Source: Pseudohongiella spirulinae
GTDB lineage: Bacteria; Pseudomonadota; Gammaproteobacteria; Pseudomonadales; Pseudohongiellaceae
Direction of reading: 5' to 3'
DNA length: 64,000 bases
NCBI RefSeq assembly: GCF_001444425.1
Contig: NZ_CP013189.1
Location: forward strand, 1,674,001 to 1,738,000
The notes below the pieces were generated by a model. It searched no databases. It was not told the DNA's origin and saw nothing but the letters and a program-made list of their open reading frames with translations. Positions 25,464 through 33,668 of the stretch are shown here, in pieces. Made by a program: the position numbers and the translations under genes. Position 1 is the stretch's first letter. Each line of letters begins with the position of its first letter.

Positions 25464-26837
25464 TCAATCGTACACCACGTTTCGTACAACTGCATAAAAG
25501 TCACTGACGCCGCGCCGGAAGACCGCTTCCGGCACGCGCTCGTCGTTACCGTGCACACCAGTATGCTCGCCATCATCCGTGATCATGGGGTTAAAACCAT
25601 AACTGATTATGCCCAGATCGCGGGTAAAGTGACTATCCGTAAAACCAGTACTGACCGAGGGCAGCACGCGAGATCCCGGATGCAACTCTGCAGTCACATT
25701 GCGAATCGCTTCAAATAGACGGGAATTTGTCGTTGAGATAGCCGGCGTAAACGCCATGATGACCTCCACGCTCACACCAGTATCAGCGATCAACGCTTCA
25801 AGCTCGCTCACAAACTGCTCAGCCGGTTTGTCCGGTAATATGCGGCAATCAATTTCTGCCCAGGCGGTCGGCGGCACCACGTTAATTTTATTGGACGCCT
25901 CGAAACGGGTCATGGAACAGGTATCTCGCGTCAATGCGTGATGCCCAGGCCTTTGTTCATGCAGACGCTGCAGGAAGTCCGGATCGTTTATGGCGGAATT
26001 CAGATCAGCATATGCCGCTTGCCAGGTTGGACCCATGTTCAGCGACAGGCCCGCAAAGTACTCCTGTACCGGTGCAATGACACGCGGCGGAAAGGGATTT
26101 TCCAGCATGGTGTTAAGTGCCCGCACAATCCGGGTTACAGCACTGCTGGTGCGTGGTGCTGAACCATGGCCGGGCACATCAACGGCCTCAAGCCGCAGCC
26201 AGACAGGCACTTTCTGGGTCACCTCCACACCAAAAGTGACATCATCCTCAATCCGGCTGCCTCCGCCTCCTTCGTTCAGCAGGATGCCGGCACCCTCAAA
26301 TATCTCTGGATGATTGTCAATCAACCACCCGACTCCGAACTCCCCACCAGCCTCTTCATCAGCTGTAGCCAGAAAGATGACGTCCCGATTGAGCGGCAGG
26401 CCGGCACGGTGCAGGTTTATAAAGGTGACCAGTTGCGCAATGCCCAACCCTTTCATATCCCGCGTACCTCGTCCATAAATATATCCATCACTGATATCGC
26501 CGGACAGAGGATCAAATGACCAGAATTCCCGATCAGCCGGCACCACGTCCGTATGCTGCAGCAAAATCAGGCCAGGCTCATCGCCACCTGGCAGTCGGGC
26601 CCAGATATTACCCCGGCCAGGTGCACTTTCAGCGGTCTGGTATTCAATACCCTCTGCATCAAAGATGGCCTTATAAAATTCCACAGCCCGATATTCGTTG
26701 CCAGGGGGATTGACGGTATCTATCCGGACAAATGACTGCAGCCATGCCACCGCCTGGTCTTCAGTCACTTGCTGGGCCATAGCACCCGCGCTGAACAGCA
26801 ACAACATCACAACTGGTAGTCTTCCTATTTTCATCAT
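25464..26837 (-). CDS. Secreted M20-family metallo-carboxypeptidase
   Basis: 457 residues with signal peptide MMKIGRLPVVMLLLFSAGAMA. Zinc and catalytic residues of M20: LLQHTDVVPAD near 92, GRGTRDMKGLG near 123, ATADEEAGGEFG near 157, then a dimerisation domain, and the late His near 431 (GEHTGVHGNDERVPE). Hydrolyses peptides or acyl-amino acids in the periplasm. Convergent with the M28 peptidase gene, whose stop lies 9 bp away. The two secreted peptidases may act on the same nutrient peptides, which is inference. Confidence 0.9.
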   Translation of the reverse strand: MMKIGRLPVVMLLLFSAGAMAQQVTEDQAVAWLQSFVRIDTVNPPGNEYRAVEFYKAIFDAEGIEYQTAESAPGRGNIWARLPGGDEPGLILLQHTDVVPADREFWSFDPLSGDISDGYIYGRGTRDMKGLGIAQLVTFINLHRAGLPLNRDVIFLATADEEAGGEFGVGWLIDNHPEIFEGAGILLNEGGGGSRIEDDVTFGVEVTQKVPVWLRLEAVDVPGHGSAPRTSSAVTRIVRALNTMLENPFPPRVIAPVQEYFAGLSLNMGPTWQAAYADLNSAINDPDFLQRLHEQRPGHHALTRDTCSMTRFEASNKINVVPPTAWAEIDCRILPDKPAEQFVSELEALIADTGVSVEVIMAFTPAISTTNSRLFEAIRNVTAELHPGSRVLPSVSTGFTDSHFTRDLGIISYGFNPMITDDGEHTGVHGNDERVPEAVFRRGVSDFYAVVRNVVYD

Positions 26838-26949
26838 CAGGCACCTTGATTAATCCGGGTTACACTCTCTTGTGCTGTTTCAATGGCCATGGCATGCTCA
26901 GACAGCAACCATCAGTGTGACCACCTACAACACAGTTTGGAGTTTCATA

Positions 26950-27723
26950 ATGAACAATACCACAACAAATCCGGATACCAAGCCTGTCGCACTGGTAACA
27001 GGCGCCGCAGCGGGGCTGGGGAGAGCAACAGCGTTGGCCTTCGCAAAAGAACATTGTCGTCTCGTGATCGCAGATGTAGATGAAACCGGTTTGCAGCAAA
27101 GTGAGCAGCTATTAAAAACCACTGGTTGTGAGGTGCTGGCAGTGTGCGCCAATACCGCGGATCCGGACGACGTCACGCAATTGCACAATGCGATCATGCA
27201 ACGCTTCGGGCAACTGGACTACGCCTGCAACAATGCTGGAATTGAGGGGCTGCAGGCTCCAACTGCGGAAACAAGTCTGGAAAATTTCGATAGGGTTATC
27301 GGGGTAAACCTGCGCGGTGTATTTCTGTGTATGCAGGCGCAACTTCGGATCATGCTGCCCCGCAAGCAGGGTTCAATCGTCAATATGGCGTCTGTTGCCG
27401 GGCTGGTTGGTTTCGCTGGCCTGCCAGCCTATTGTGCCTCCAAAGGTGGTGTAGTCCAGCTGACAAGAGCCGCTGCCCTGGAATACGCTGAGCAGGGAAT
27501 TCGCATCAACGCTGTCTGCCCCGGCGCCATAAAAACCGCTATGATAGATCGCATCACTCACCAAGATGCAGAGGTTGAGGCACAGTTCGCCGCACTGCAT
27601 CCGATGAATCGCATGGGCGTGCCTGACGAAGTCGCCTCTGCCGTCGTCTGGTTGTCTCTACCCGGTGCTTCTTTTGTCACAGGTCAGGCACTGGCCGTAG
27701 ACGGCGGTATGGTCGCCCGATAA
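26950..27723 (+). CDS. Short-chain dehydrogenase/reductase (SDR)
   Basis: 257 residues from MNNTTTNPD, with GGAG seven bases upstream; the 26 codons before it in the same frame look non-coding. Classical SDR features: VTGAAAGLGRATALAFA (NAD(P) loop), CNNAGIEG, SxxxYxxxK (Ser near 142, YCASK near 155), and the PGAIKTAM segment. After the first strand comes ADVDE, an Asp suggesting NAD(H). Substrate not predictable. Followed closely by two genes on the same strand. Confidence 0.92.
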   Translation: MNNTTTNPDTKPVALVTGAAAGLGRATALAFAKEHCRLVIADVDETGLQQSEQLLKTTGCEVLAVCANTADPDDVTQLHNAIMQRFGQLDYACNNAGIEGLQAPTAETSLENFDRVIGVNLRGVFLCMQAQLRIMLPRKQGSIVNMASVAGLVGFAGLPAYCASKGGVVQLTRAAALEYAEQGIRINAVCPGAIKTAMIDRITHQDAEVEAQFAALHPMNRMGVPDEVASAVVWLSLPGASFVTGQALAVDGGMVAR

Positions 27724-27766
27724 TCGTTCAAGTTTGATTCCTGTCAGGATGATAAAGGAGCTCCGT

Positions 27767-28783
27767 ATGACATCCAGCGCTACCATTGATTTTTATATTG
27801 GCAGTGCCATACCGCCCGGTAATGCAGCCGAGACGGCCAAAACCATCAATCTCTGGCAGTCTGTCAGTGATGTCTTGCAACACATTGAATTCAGTGCGCC
27901 AGAAACGGACTATCACGCTGGCGCACAATTCAGTATTGGCTGTGATTTCAGCCAGCTTGTTGAGCGTTTAGAGCAGGCACATAAGCAGTCCGGCAGCTTT
28001 GATCACTATCTGAAGCAACATATCGAGAATCACACTCTTAAAACTGACGCCACGCTACGTATGACGCTCAGCCATCCTGACGACAAGCTGTCTGACGCTG
28101 AGTTTTATCGTGTCGCCACCGTCTATCTGCAGCAACTGGTGCTGGCTGCCAACCTGGCGCAACCCGGTTCAATTCAGTTTTTACATACCCGCTTCGCTGA
28201 GTCCGTCGCACACCGCTACGAAGCTCAGGAGTTTGACAGCAGAATACTGTACGGCGCCGCCAAAGCCGCGCATTACAATGCATGGCCTTCAATAAAGCCT
28301 CTTGACTTTGCACAGGTCTGGAATTGGCTGGAAATGTGCGGCAGCAGTCAGGTCACTACGGCCATCAGCCGCATTAACAAAACACTATTCTCGCTGCTTA
28401 AAGTCGCTCAGCAGCGTCATGAATCCAGCGCCCGGACTGCTCTCATGGTGGTTTATCAGCTTGAGCAGTTGCTTGACTGTCGTCAGGCTGATTCACTCGA
28501 TCGAATCCGCAGTCGTATGCGCCTGATTCTTGGTGACATACCGGAACCGGCCAATAATCTGAACGAACTGGCACGTATCCGCAGCGACCTTTTTGTAGCC
28601 AGTCAACCTGTGCATCGCCCGCCTCTGATTTCGCATGACAGCTCCGAGGCACTGCGCAGTCAGATGGATCAGCATAACAGCGCCGTTGAATCCGGAACTG
28701 CAATGGTGCTCGCCCTGTTACACGACCTGATTAAAAACAGCGCGCAACAATACGAGTTTGCAGAAAGTTTTCAGCGTCAGTGA
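27767..28783 (+). CDS. Conserved-looking protein of unknown function between SDR and pfkB
   Basis: 338 residues from the ATG with AAGGAG seven bases upstream. I do not recognise a family. The N-terminal 120 residues are alpha/beta (TIDFYIGSAIPPGN, FSIGCDF); the rest is helical and rich in Gln, Leu and Ala (AAKAAHYNAWP; RINKTLFSLLKVAQQRHE; QLEQLLDCRQAD). No signal peptide or membrane segment. Its stop overlaps the putative start of the kinase gene (GTGA), suggesting coupled expression. Confidence 0.75.
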   Translation: MTSSATIDFYIGSAIPPGNAAETAKTINLWQSVSDVLQHIEFSAPETDYHAGAQFSIGCDFSQLVERLEQAHKQSGSFDHYLKQHIENHTLKTDATLRMTLSHPDDKLSDAEFYRVATVYLQQLVLAANLAQPGSIQFLHTRFAESVAHRYEAQEFDSRILYGAAKAAHYNAWPSIKPLDFAQVWNWLEMCGSSQVTTAISRINKTLFSLLKVAQQRHESSARTALMVVYQLEQLLDCRQADSLDRIRSRMRLILGDIPEPANNLNELARIRSDLFVASQPVHRPPLISHDSSEALRSQMDQHNSAVESGTAMVLALLHDLIKNSAQQYEFAESFQRQ

Positions 28784-29748
28784 CAGTCCCTGGAGGCACC
28801 GCCATCAAAACTATTGCGACACTTACCATGAGTCCGGCGGTAGACATGTTTGCCCGCACGGATCAGTTTTACTACGACAGCAAAACTCGCTGTCAGATTA
28901 AAGAGCGCCTGCCCGGTGGAGGTGGCATTAATGTTGCCCGTAATCTCAAACGCTTTGGGCTTGCGGTCACGGCAGTGTTTCCTGCTGGCGGGCATCACGG
29001 GGAACTACTGCGGCAGCTATTGCAAGACGGGTCACTGGATTATCTACACATACCAATCAAGCAAGAAACCACTCAGAATATTGTGCTCAGCGAAACTGCC
29101 AGCGGGCAAAATCTGCACCTGGTATTTCCGGGTGCAGAGCTAAGCGAGACGGAATGGCAGACCTGCAAACACGCCATCATGTCACTTTCTCCGCAGCCGT
29201 CCATGCTGGTCATCAGCGGCAGCCTGCCTGTTGGTGTACCTCCGCAGTTTACGGAGGAACTGGTAGCGTCATGCCAGGCCGCCGGTATTAAAGTGATACT
29301 CGACACGTCAGGACCTGCGCTGTTGAGGGCACTGGGACCTGGTGTGTTGGCTGCCAAGCTTAATCGGGAGGATTTTGAGGCGCTGGGATACCGGGGCGAA
29401 AAGGATCCGGCATCGCGCATTAAAGTTCTTCAAAGTGTGTGCGAACAGCGTCAGCTTGAGCATCTGGTACTGACGCTGGGGCCTGATGGTGCATTGCTGG
29501 CGAGTCGCTCAGGAGAACTATTGCACGCCCGCCCGCCTGTTGTTGATGTCGTCAGCCATGCTGGCGCCGGAGATGCCTTTGTGTCGGTGATGACCTGGAA
29601 GCTGTTTGAACAGCGACCCGTTCGCGAGGCCTTCGTCTATGGTGTAGCGGCAGCTGCAGCGGCAATCAGTACGCCGGGCAATCAGCTTGAGGATTTGCAG
29701 TGGCTGGAAGAGGTTTATAACGGAGTGACTGTGATGGAGTTGGGGTGA
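28780..29748 (+). CDS. PfkB-family sugar kinase, 1-/6-phosphofructokinase type
   Basis: 322 residues if started at the GTG that overlaps the preceding stop. Family features: LTMSPAVDMF near 16, GGGGINVARNLKRFG near 46, substrate/ATP regions SGSLPVGVP and DTSGPALL, KLNREDF near 197 and the catalytic GAGDAFVS near 262. It resembles E. coli PfkB and tagatose-6-phosphate kinases, so a phosphorylated ketohexose is the likely substrate. A strong GGAGG (28792-28796) sits after the GTG and directly before ATC AAA ACT ATT, so initiation eight codons later at a non-ATG codon is possible. Confidence 0.88.
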   Translation: MTVPGGTAIKTIATLTMSPAVDMFARTDQFYYDSKTRCQIKERLPGGGGINVARNLKRFGLAVTAVFPAGGHHGELLRQLLQDGSLDYLHIPIKQETTQNIVLSETASGQNLHLVFPGAELSETEWQTCKHAIMSLSPQPSMLVISGSLPVGVPPQFTEELVASCQAAGIKVILDTSGPALLRALGPGVLAAKLNREDFEALGYRGEKDPASRIKVLQSVCEQRQLEHLVLTLGPDGALLASRSGELLHARPPVVDVVSHAGAGDAFVSVMTWKLFEQRPVREAFVYGVAAAAAAISTPGNQLEDLQWLEEVYNGVTVMELG

Positions 29749-30021
29749 TTGAGACTCACTCAGACCACGGCTGCGGCATTGTTTAATGTTAATGATTGGG
29801 TAAGGCTGGCTTGCTGGTTCGATTAAGGCGCAACAACTGGGGCAGGGATTTGTTAAACAGCCTTTGGGCTGTTTAACCCTGCGGGCTTCGCGCTTTGCGC
29901 TCGTCTCAACTTGCTATGCAAGTTGTCGAACCCTGATGACGGGTTCGCATCCCTGCCCGCTTCCCGGTGATGGGAATATTTTCGGGATTGGAGATGGCTT
30001 CTGGCTTGGAAAAATATTAGA
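29749..30021. other. Intergenic stretch with a structured repeat
   Basis: 273 bp between the kinase and the tRNA, no gene seen. The left 90 bp show nothing notable; 29839-29958 is a multi-hairpin element described separately; 29961-29976 has a small TTCCC/GGGAA stem. No Rho-independent terminator is evident for the kinase or, on the other strand, the tRNA. Confidence 0.6.
29839..29958. repeat. Cloverleaf-like palindromic element sharing 12 bp with tRNA-Ser
   Basis: Closed by GGGCAGGGAT (29840-29849) and its reverse complement ATCCCTGCCC (29949-29958). Inside are three hairpins: GTTAAACAGCC/GGCTGTTTAAC with TTTG loop (about 29851-29876), CAACTTGC/GCAAGTTG with TAT loop (about 29907-29925), and GAACCC/GGGTTC (about 29928-29946). 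The opening GGGGCAGGGATT equals 30029-30040, the T-arm/acceptor end of the tRNA-Ser read on the plus strand. It looks like a REP-type or tRNA-derived mobile repeat, or a structured RNA. Confidence 0.5.
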
Positions 30022-30112
30022 TGGCGGAGGGGCAGGGATTCGAACCCTGGATAGGCTATTAACCTATGCCGGTTTTCAAGACCGGTGCATTCAACCGCTC
30101 TGCCACCCCTCC
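30022..30112 (-). tRNA. tRNA-Ser (anticodon TGA)
   Basis: 91 nt including an encoded CCA. On the minus strand it begins GGAGGGGTGGCAGAG and ends CCCTGCCCCTCCGCCA, pairing as a 7-bp acceptor stem. The anticodon arm ACCGGTC TTGAAAA CCGG places TGA in the loop. The long variable arm (CATAGGTTAATAGCCTATC) is typical of class II serine tRNA, followed by a standard TTCGAAT T-loop. Reads UCA and other UCN codons. Confidence 0.97.
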
Positions 30113-30129
30113 GCAGCGCGAGAAGCGGC

Positions 30130-30157
30130 ATGTTACTATAATTTCAGAATCAGTCAA
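30130..30157 (-). promoter_or_regulatory. Promoter of tRNA-Ser
   Basis: Minus strand: TTGACT (30157-30152), 16 bp, TAACAT (30135-30130), then a GC-rich stretch GCCGC that fits the discriminator of stringently controlled stable-RNA promoters. The mature tRNA 5' end lies 17 bp downstream. Confidence 0.55.
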
Positions 30158-30219
30158 CAGCAGAATGTAAATCTCGTGATGGCCGGTCTCATCAGATGCA
30201 GATCCGGCGACGAAATTCG

Positions 30220-30247
30220 TTGATTTCGCCCCGGCAGTCAGTATGAT
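30220..30247 (+). promoter_or_regulatory. Promoter of the Bax-inhibitor-1 family gene
   Basis: TTGATT (30220-30225), 16 bp, TATGAT (30242-30247), 48 bp before the ATG at 30296; CGGAGG precedes the ATG by nine bases. Confidence 0.55.
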
Positions 30248-30295
30248 TACACGCAGGAAGACGTTAACCATAGTTTAAACCGGAGGTTTACCTTT

Positions 30296-30979
30296 ATGAG
30301 TCAGTATCAGCTTGGAACCACGCGCAGTACCACAGCTCAGGGGCAGGATTCTGCTGTTGCTGTAAACAAGGTTCTTAAAAACACCTATCTGTTACTGGGT
30401 CTGACGCTCGCATTCAGCGCGCTCACTGCAGCCTTTGCCATGGCCAGCAACGCAGCGCCTGTGAACATTTGGGTGATGCTTATCGGTTTTTACGGCCTGC
30501 TTTTCCTGACACATAAACTGGCCAACAGCGCCTGGGGATTACTGTCAGTTTTTGCGCTGACCGGTTTCATGGGCTACACACTGGGGCCAATTCTTGGGTT
30601 CTACATGGCCAGCGCCAATGGCAGTCAACTGGTAATGACTGCTCTGGGCGGCACTGCCTTTATTTTCTTCGGCCTGTCAGCCTATGCCCTGGTCAGCCGT
30701 AAGGATTTCAGCTTCCTGAGTGGCTTCATGTTTGCCGGCTTTCTGGTCATTATTGCCATGTTTATTGCTAATCTGTTTATGCAGATTCCGGCATTGCAAC
30801 TGGCACTGTCAGGCGCATTCATGCTGTTTTCCAGCGCCGCGATCCTGATGCAGACCGGCGCCATTATTAATGGTGGCGAACGAAATTACATTCTGGCAAC
30901 CGTGACGCTGTATGTGTCGATTTATAATATTTTCATCAGCCTGCTGAATCTGCTGACAGCACTGAGCGGCGAAGAATAA
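30296..30979 (+). CDS. yccA: Bax inhibitor-1 / YccA family membrane protein
   Basis: 227 residues, seven predicted membrane helices after a soluble N-terminus of about 25 residues. The family pattern is visible: TGFMGYTLGPILGFYM near 90 and the last helices (YILATVTLYVSIYNIFISLL) before a short polar tail. In E. coli YccA binds and modulates the membrane protease FtsH. It precedes the tus genes, as I recall for Pseudomonas and, in part, E. coli. A strong terminator follows, so it is transcribed alone. Confidence 0.92.
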   Translation: MSQYQLGTTRSTTAQGQDSAVAVNKVLKNTYLLLGLTLAFSALTAAFAMASNAAPVNIWVMLIGFYGLLFLTHKLANSAWGLLSVFALTGFMGYTLGPILGFYMASANGSQLVMTALGGTAFIFFGLSAYALVSRKDFSFLSGFMFAGFLVIIAMFIANLFMQIPALQLALSGAFMLFSSAAILMQTGAIINGGERNYILATVTLYVSIYNIFISLLNLLTALSGEE

Positions 30980-31020
30980 AATCGCCCTGTCGCAGCTGGA
31001 ATAGCTGATCGCTCTGCCCA

Positions 31021-31043
31021 AGCCCCGCTCTGCGGGGCTTTTT
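31021..31043 (+). terminator. Rho-independent terminator after yccA
   Basis: AGCCCCGC/GCGGGGCT 8-bp stem with TCT loop followed by TTTTTG, 40 bp after the yccA stop. Confidence 0.9.
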
Positions 31044-31099
31044 GTTACAGGGCCGCCTCGCGTTATAATCGCGCACACGTCATCAGGAAATCATCGATT

Positions 31100-31492
31100 G
31101 TGAAAATCAGTGTGGTCATCTACGCCGCCCCCGCCGATCAGCAGGCCAATGCCAGCGCCCTGCATTTTTGCCGCGCTGCGCTGGCAGCCGGCCATCAGAT
31201 TTACCGGCTGTTTTTTTATGAACAGGGCGTCAATACTGCCAATGAGCTGAGCGTATTTCCACAGGACGAATCGCACCTTTCACAGCAATGGCAAACCCTG
31301 ATCAAGGAAAACAAACTGGATGCCGTGGTTTGTGTCGCCTCAGCACTCAAACGGGGCATTCTCAATGCAGAAGAAGCCCGACGCTATGAAAAATCCGCCA
31401 AGACACTGGCCAGCGGGTTTGAGATCTCCGGACTGGGGCAATGGGTTGATGCCTGTATTCATTCTGACCGTGTAGTGAGCTTTGGATCATGA
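31100..31492 (+). CDS. tusD: Sulfurtransferase TusD
   Basis: 130 residues from a GTG with AGGA upstream. DsrE/TusD fold with the active Cys in VVCVASALKRGILN near residue 78. The TusBCD hexamer takes persulfide sulfur from TusA and hands it to TusE for 2-thiouridine formation on tRNA by MnmA, which is also encoded in the window at 50402. Its stop overlaps the tusC start by 4 bp. Confidence 0.93.
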   Translation: MKISVVIYAAPADQQANASALHFCRAALAAGHQIYRLFFYEQGVNTANELSVFPQDESHLSQQWQTLIKENKLDAVVCVASALKRGILNAEEARRYEKSAKTLASGFEISGLGQWVDACIHSDRVVSFGS

Positions 31493-31854
31493 GCAAAAAC
31501 AAGGTCATCAGTCTCATCATCCGTCAGGCTCCCTATGGGAGCAGCCGGGCTAAAGCAACTCTGGACATGGCATTGTCGGCAGCCGTGTTTGAACAGTCCG
31601 TGCAGTTGATCTTTATGGATGATGGTGTGTTTCAATTGCTGGCCAAGCAGGATCCGGCCGCAATCGGTGCCAAAAATACCTCAGCTGCGCTTACGGCACT
31701 GCCATTATATGGCATCGAAACGGTCTATGTTGCCAGCGAATCTCTGCAGCAACGCGGGCTTGCTGCAGAGGACCTGAGTATTTCAGCGCGAGTTAGCGGG
31801 TGGCAGGAAATAAGCGCCCTGCTACATCGATCAGACACAGTGATTAGCCTATGA
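31489..31854 (+). CDS. tusC: Sulfur relay protein TusC
   Basis: 121 residues, DsrF-like: IIRQAPYGSSRAKATLDMAL at the start, IFMDDGVFQLL in the middle. Structural partner of TusD in the TusBCD complex, without the active Cys. Overlaps tusD and tusB by 4 bp each. Confidence 0.93.
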   Translation: MSKNKVISLIIRQAPYGSSRAKATLDMALSAAVFEQSVQLIFMDDGVFQLLAKQDPAAIGAKNTSAALTALPLYGIETVYVASESLQQRGLAAEDLSISARVSGWQEISALLHRSDTVISL

Positions 31855-32126
31855 CAACATTGCATATTGTCAGTTGTTCGCCGTTTTCCTCAGACAGCCT
31901 GCAGCGCTGCCTGAGCCTGCTTGCTGAGGGCGATTCCCTGCTGTTTATTGAAAACGGAGTGTATATTCTGAATAGTTCCGTGCAACTTCCGTCAACAATA
32001 GCCTGTTACCTTCTGGAAGAAGATCTACTGGCGCGAGGATTGCAGGCAAACGCGTTGCCAACAGCAAACTATGCCGATTTTGTGCGGCTGGTATGTGAGC
32101 ATGACAACAGCATCAGTTGGACATAA
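31851..32126 (+). CDS. tusB: Sulfur relay protein TusB
   Basis: 91 residues, DsrH-like: TLHIVSCSPFSSDSL at the start, LLAEGDSLLFIENGVY in the middle, ending DFVRLVCEHDNSISW. Third subunit of TusBCD. The 4-bp overlap with tusC means tight coupling. Confidence 0.92.
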   Translation: MTTLHIVSCSPFSSDSLQRCLSLLAEGDSLLFIENGVYILNSSVQLPSTIACYLLEEDLLARGLQANALPTANYADFVRLVCEHDNSISWT

Positions 32127-32130
32127 AAGG

Positions 32131-32481
32131 ATGAAAGGCAAGACGCCGGTTACACTCTGGGTAGAACAACGTGCAATTGCCCTCGATAAAGATGGTTACC
32201 TGAAAAACCTGGCAGACTGGAATGAGCGGGTCGCCGACGCGCTGGCACAGACCGAAGCGATCAAGCTCACGGATGCTCACTGGCAGATCATCAATATCGT
32301 TCGTCAGTTCTACGCCGAGACCGGCCTGTCCCCTGCCACCCGCCCCCTGATCAACCTCATCGCTGAAAAAGCGGGCGCGGAAAAAGGCAAAAGCATCTAC
32401 CTGATGCGCCTGTTTGGCGGCAAACCCGCGCTTAGCGTAAGCCGTATTGCCGGACTGCCAAGACCCGCCAACTGTTTCTGA
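32131..32481 (+). CDS. tusE: Sulfur relay protein TusE
   Basis: 116 residues, DsrC family: DKDGYLKNLADWNERVA, AHWQIINIVRQFYAETGLSPATR, and the C-terminal arm with Cys next to the end (PANCF) that accepts sulfur from TusBCD and binds MnmA. The ATG at 32131 has its purine run directly adjacent; an in-frame ATG ten codons upstream (32101), inside tusB, is an alternative start. Last of the four tus genes. Confidence 0.92.
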   Translation: MKGKTPVTLWVEQRAIALDKDGYLKNLADWNERVADALAQTEAIKLTDAHWQIINIVRQFYAETGLSPATRPLINLIAEKAGAEKGKSIYLMRLFGGKPALSVSRIAGLPRPANCF

Positions 32482-32547
32482 TGGAGTCGGCCCGGTTTCT
32501 GATATGATTCACCTTTAACTTTTCAGGCGACTTTTCAGGCAGAAAAA

Positions 32548-33657
32548 ATGACCATGAATCTTGCAGATAGTGTGCTGGCCGTAAACGATGATCTTCCAAT
32601 CCGCACGGCTCAGCCGGTGCATAGCGGTAAAGTCCGCTCAGTATACTGGCTGACGGCTGAGGACAGCGCCCGTCTTATCCGCGAACGTGACTATCCGGTT
32701 CTGCCCGATGCGCCTCTGGCCGTGATGGTCATCAGTGACCGGCTGTCTGCCTTTGATTGCATCTGGCACGCCGAAGGTGGTGTTAACGGCGTACCTGGCA
32801 AGGGTGCCGCACTGAACGCGATTGCCAGTCACTGGTTCAGTCAGTTCCGCAATCAGGGGCTGGCCGATGCCCACATACTCGATATACCCCACCCATTTGT
32901 CTGGATCGTGCAAAAAGCCCGTCCGGTAAAAATCGAGGCCATCTGTCGACAGTATATTACCGGCTCCATGTGGCGCGCCTATCAGCAGGGCGAGCGCGAA
33001 TTCTGCGGTATTCAACTGCCCGATGGTTTGCAAAAAGATCAGCGCTTACCGGAATTGCTCATAACGCCATCTACCAAGGGTATCCTGCGCGGCATACCGG
33101 GTGTCCCGGAAGCTGATGACGTTAATATTTCCCGCCAACAGATTGCCGACAACGCTGAGGCTTTTGGTTTCCGCAGCCCCGACCATATCGCTCTATATGA
33201 ACAGCTTCTGACAGAAGGTTTTGCCACCATCAGCGAAGAACTCCAGAGCATCGACCAGATTTTTGTTGATACCAAATTTGAATTTGGTTATGTGACAGAT
33301 CGAAACGGTCAGGAAAAACTGATCTATATGGACGAAGTCGGAACACCTGACTCTTCCAGAATCTGGGATGGACCGGCCTATCGCGAAGGACGCATCGTTG
33401 AGCAGTCCAAAGAGGCGTTCAGGCAGTTTTTGCTCGGCCACTTCAGCGACCCTGATATTCTGCTGAACAAATCGAGAATGAATGAACGGCTTGCGCTGGC
33501 CTGTGATACCGCACTGCCCTTACAGGCCATCATGGATGTCTCCGATACCTATATCGGCATGGCCGAAAAAATAACCGGCCAGCATGTCTATCGACCGGAA
33601 AATCCCAAGGCTGAAATCATCGCTGTGCTGCGCGATCACTATCACCTGATAGACTGA
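32548..33657 (+). CDS. purC: SAICAR synthetase PurC (long form)
   Basis: 369 residues, the long eukaryote-like form rather than the 237-residue E. coli type. Joins aspartate to CAIR in purine synthesis. Features: [10 protein letters not shown] near 25, [11 protein letters not shown] near 68, [17 protein letters not shown] near 130, [11 protein letters not shown] near 240 and [13 protein letters not shown] near 262. Placed between tusE and a MATE transporter; it has no relation to the neighbours by function. Confidence 0.94.
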   Translation: MTMNLADSVLAVNDDLPIRTAQPVHSGKVRSVYWLTAEDSARLIRERDYPVLPDAPLAVMVISDRLSAFDCIWHAEGGVNGVPGKGAALNAIASHWFSQFRNQGLADAHILDIPHPFVWIVQKARPVKIEAICRQYITGSMWRAYQQGEREFCGIQLPDGLQKDQRLPELLITPSTKGILRGIPGVPEADDVNISRQQIADNAEAFGFRSPDHIALYEQLLTEGFATISEELQSIDQIFVDTKFEFGYVTDRNGQEKLIYMDEVGTPDSSRIWDGPAYREGRIVEQSKEAFRQFLLGHFSDPDILLNKSRMNERLALACDTALPLQAIMDVSDTYIGMAEKITGQHVYRPENPKAEIIAVLRDHYHLID

Positions 33658-33668
33658 CCCGCTTCCCG

